DNA from: Pseudopedobacter beijingensis | GTDB lineage: Bacteria > Bacteroidota > Bacteroidia > Sphingobacteriales > Sphingobacteriaceae | DNA: 64,000 nt | Assembly (NCBI RefSeq): GCF_042678145.1 | Contig: NZ_JBHUDG010000017.1 | Coordinates: 1 to 64,000, forward strand | Direction: 5' to 3' | In this document: positions 62,044 through 64,000 of the stretch, in pieces | How the letters are laid out: each line of letters begins with the position of its first letter | Position numbering within the stretch: the first letter of the stretch is position 1 | Position numbers and translations under genes: made by a program | Notes under the pieces: model-generated | Told to the model about the DNA's origin: nothing | The model's database searches: none | Seen by the model: the letters and a program-made list of their open reading frames with translations, nothing else

Positions 62044-64000
62044 ATGTATAAAAAAAATATTGCACTTGTTAAAAAGTGCCCTCCCTCTTTTTTGTCAAAA
62101 TTTTTATTAATCATGAAGCTCTCGATAATCATACTGCTAGCTACGCTTATGCAGGTCAATGCAGCAGCTCAGAAAATTAATCTGAAACGAGAAAATACCT
62201 CATTAGAAGATGTTTTTAAACTCATTAGAAAGCAAAGTGGGTATAATATCTTTTATAACTCGGATATGCTGCGGGGTACAGGCGTTATTTCTGTAAACTT
62301 TGTTAATGCTTCTTTAGAGGATGTATTAAATAAGTGTCTGGAAGGTAAAAGTCTCAGTTTTAGGATTGTAGATAAGAATATTATTATCTCAAAAAAAAAT
62401 GAGAATTCGGCTAATCAACAGGTTAAAGAAATTACTATTACTGGTAAAGTTACTGATGATAAAAGTATTCCACTGGCGGGAGTTAGCGTAAGGATAAAAA
62501 ATAGTGCAACGGGAACAGTAACCGATCCCTCTGGAAACTATAGAATAAAAGTGCCCGATGCCAATACTGTTTTGGTCTTCAGTTTTTTGGGATTTGCTCC
62601 TCAGGATAGAATAGTAGGAAATAATACGAATATCAACATAGCGCTGAAGGAGCAAAATCAAGGATTGAGTGAAGTAGTTGTTGTAGGCTATGGAGAGGTT
62701 AATAAAAGAGATCTTACCGGAGCGGTGGCTTCTGTAAATATGAAAGATATAGAGAAAATACCGGTAGCCAGAGTAGATCAGATGCTACAAGGTAGGATTG
62801 CCGGTGTCGATTTAGTCTCTACAGGAGGTGAGCCTGGGGCGGGAACTACAGTCCGAATTCGTGGAACAAGATCTATCAATGCCGATAATGAACCGTTGTA
62901 CGTCATAGATGGAATTATAGACGCTGGAGATTTGAGTGATATTAACCCCTCTGATATAGAATCTATTCAGGTTTTAAAAGATGCTTCGTCAACAGCAATT
63001 TATGGATCAAGAGGAGCTAATGGTGTAGTTATCATTACTACTAAAAAAGGTTTACCGGGCAAAGATGTTTTTAGGTATAACGCTGATATGGGGTTTGCCG
63101 AACTACCTCGTTACCTGGATATGATGAACGCTACCGAATACGCCCAATTAGTAAATGAGAATTATTATGTAGGTAATCCAAATGGCATAAATCCTCCTTA
63201 TCCTGATCCGGAAGCATTAGGAGAGGGAACCAATTGGACTAAAGAAGTTACCCAACGAGCAGCTTATCAGAATCACACATTATCTGCATCGGGAGGAAAC
63301 ACCGGATTGCGCTACTACTTTTCTGGTAATTATGCCAATCAACAGGGAATTATTAAAGCCTCAGGATTTGAACGCTATCAAGGTAGGTTAAATCTGGATA
63401 AAAACTTCTCATCAAAACTAAAAGGGGGATTAAAAATTAATTACTCCAATACAGCTACTGATAATAACAAAGTAGATATAGGTTCAAATACGGGATGGTG
63501 GAACTCTACACTTGCTTTGCCACCAGTCATGAACATTTTTGATACAAACGGTAGCTTCGAAGCCTGGAATCCGGGTTGGTATGCAGGTGGTGTTATCAAT
63601 AGTCCTGTAGCTTTAGTAGAGAGTGTAAAAGATATTACTTATCGCAAAGTTTTATGGAGTAATATGTTTCTTGAGTATGAAATTCTAAAAAACCTGAAGC
63701 TAAAAACATCTTTTAGTAACACCGTTTCTAATTTAAATATTAATAGATACCAGCCCAGTACCTTACCTCGTCGCGATTTTCTAGAGCAGGGTGGATATGC
63801 TTATAAATATGGGAACAGATACAATAGTATATTAAGCGAAACCACATTAAGTTATGCTAAAAGCTGGAAAAATAATCACAGGTTAAGTTTATTGGGTGGT
63901 TGGACTGCGCAGAAAAAAACATTTGAAAGCCAAACCCAAAGTGGCAGCGGTTATATGCTGGATGAATTGCAGGAAAATAATATGCAGGGAACAGCAACTT
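62044..64000 (+). CDS. SusC/RagA-family TonB-dependent transporter (partial, runs off the window)
   Basis: ATG 62044 opens a frame that stays open to the right edge (652 codons seen). N-terminal MYKKNIALVKKCPPSFLSKF leads to a long signal peptide ending near AAAQ, then STN (ENTSLEDVFKLIRKQSGYN), the carboxypeptidase-like domain (GKVTDDKSIPLAGVSVRIKN), the TonB-box GLSEVVVVGYG, and the plug (RDLTGAVASV, RIAGVDLVSTGG, PLYVIDGIIDAGD, DASSTAIYGSRGANGVVIITTKKG). Then barrel strands begin. It should pair with a SusD gene beyond the edge. Confidence 0.95.
   Translation, partial: MYKKNIALVKKCPPSFLSKFLLIMKLSIIILLATLMQVNAAAQKINLKRENTSLEDVFKLIRKQSGYNIFYNSDMLRGTGVISVNFVNASLEDVLNKCLEGKSLSFRIVDKNIIISKKNENSANQQVKEITITGKVTDDKSIPLAGVSVRIKNSATGTVTDPSGNYRIKVPDANTVLVFSFLGFAPQDRIVGNNTNINIALKEQNQGLSEVVVVGYGEVNKRDLTGAVASVNMKDIEKIPVARVDQMLQGRIAGVDLVSTGGEPGAGTTVRIRGTRSINADNEPLYVIDGIIDAGDLSDINPSDIESIQVLKDASSTAIYGSRGANGVVIITTKKGLPGKDVFRYNADMGFAELPRYLDMMNATEYAQLVNENYYVGNPNGINPPYPDPEALGEGTNWTKEVTQRAAYQNHTLSASGGNTGLRYYFSGNYANQQGIIKASGFERYQGRLNLDKNFSSKLKGGLKINYSNTATDNNKVDIGSNTGWWNSTLALPPVMNIFDTNGSFEAWNPGWYAGGVINSPVALVESVKDITYRKVLWSNMFLEYEILKNLKLKTSFSNTVSNLNINRYQPSTLPRRDFLEQGGYAYKYGNRYNSILSETTLSYAKSWKNNHRLSLLGGWTAQKKTFESQTQSGSGYMLDELQENNMQGTAT

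Overview
The window is AT-rich chromosomal DNA of a Bacteroidota bacterium, most likely a member of the Sphingobacteriaceae (Pedobacter, Pseudopedobacter or Sphingobacterium type). The evidence is two SusC/SusD-FecR-ECF sigma units, type IX secretion (T9SS) C-terminal domains with a PorP/SprF partner, a Bacteroidota-type succinate dehydrogenase, a split transketolase, an SRP RNA of the Bacteroidota kind and several TAnnTTTG promoter elements. The genus is an inference. No tRNA, rRNA, CRISPR array or intact insertion sequence was seen.

Region 1 (1-8.7 kb): the 3' part of a sensor histidine kinase, then a tight minus-strand operon running outer-membrane porin, DASS dicarboxylate transporter, sdhC, sdhA, sdhB (capture, import and oxidation of C4 acids), with a membrane fatty-acid/sterol hydroxylase upstream. 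Region 2 (8.9-22.6 kb): a lipoprotein M49 peptidase, an ECF sigma factor paired with an anti-sigma-like protein fused to a trypsin-like protease, a tiny lipoprotein, gyrB, a DUF58 protein, MscS, a class-III aminotransferase, a second ECF sigma/anti-sigma/Spy-like cassette, and a split transketolase. Region 3 (22.8-29.4 kb): a compact four-gene surface cassette of collagen-like protein, T9SS type-B cargo, PorP/SprF and an OmpA-family protein. Region 4 (29.4-40.4 kb): housekeeping genes (DEAD-box helicase, SRP RNA, transaldolase-like aldolase, YpdA, HAD phosphatase, gltB-gltD), broken by an 856-bp gene-free island of nested repeats.

Region 5 (40.9-64.0 kb) is the accessory part and the most interesting. 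An ECF sigma gene is followed by two endonuclease/exonuclease/phosphatase (EEP) paralogues, decayed pieces of other genes, a beta-helix T9SS cargo, a glycerophosphodiesterase and a GH109-like oxidoreductase. Then come FecR, SusC, SusD, a DUF5689 lipoprotein, a PLD-fold lipoprotein with altered catalytic motifs, a stand-alone copy of a shared C-terminal module, and a third EEP lipoprotein. A second sigma-FecR-SusC unit begins and runs off the right edge.

The predicted enzymes of region 5 mostly act on phosphodiesters. With the OB-like DUF5689 protein and a decayed lamin-tail-like fragment, the locus looks like a SusCD-type system for scavenging an extracellular phosphodiester polymer or lipid (nucleic acid, teichoic acid or phospholipid headgroups) rather than a normal polysaccharide. 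A conserved spaced motif (TAGTACTT-N13-TTGTCTCTTT) lies just upstream of three of its genes. A roughly 155-residue module is shared by three consecutive genes. Partial duplications record how the locus was assembled. The substrate assignment is an inference.
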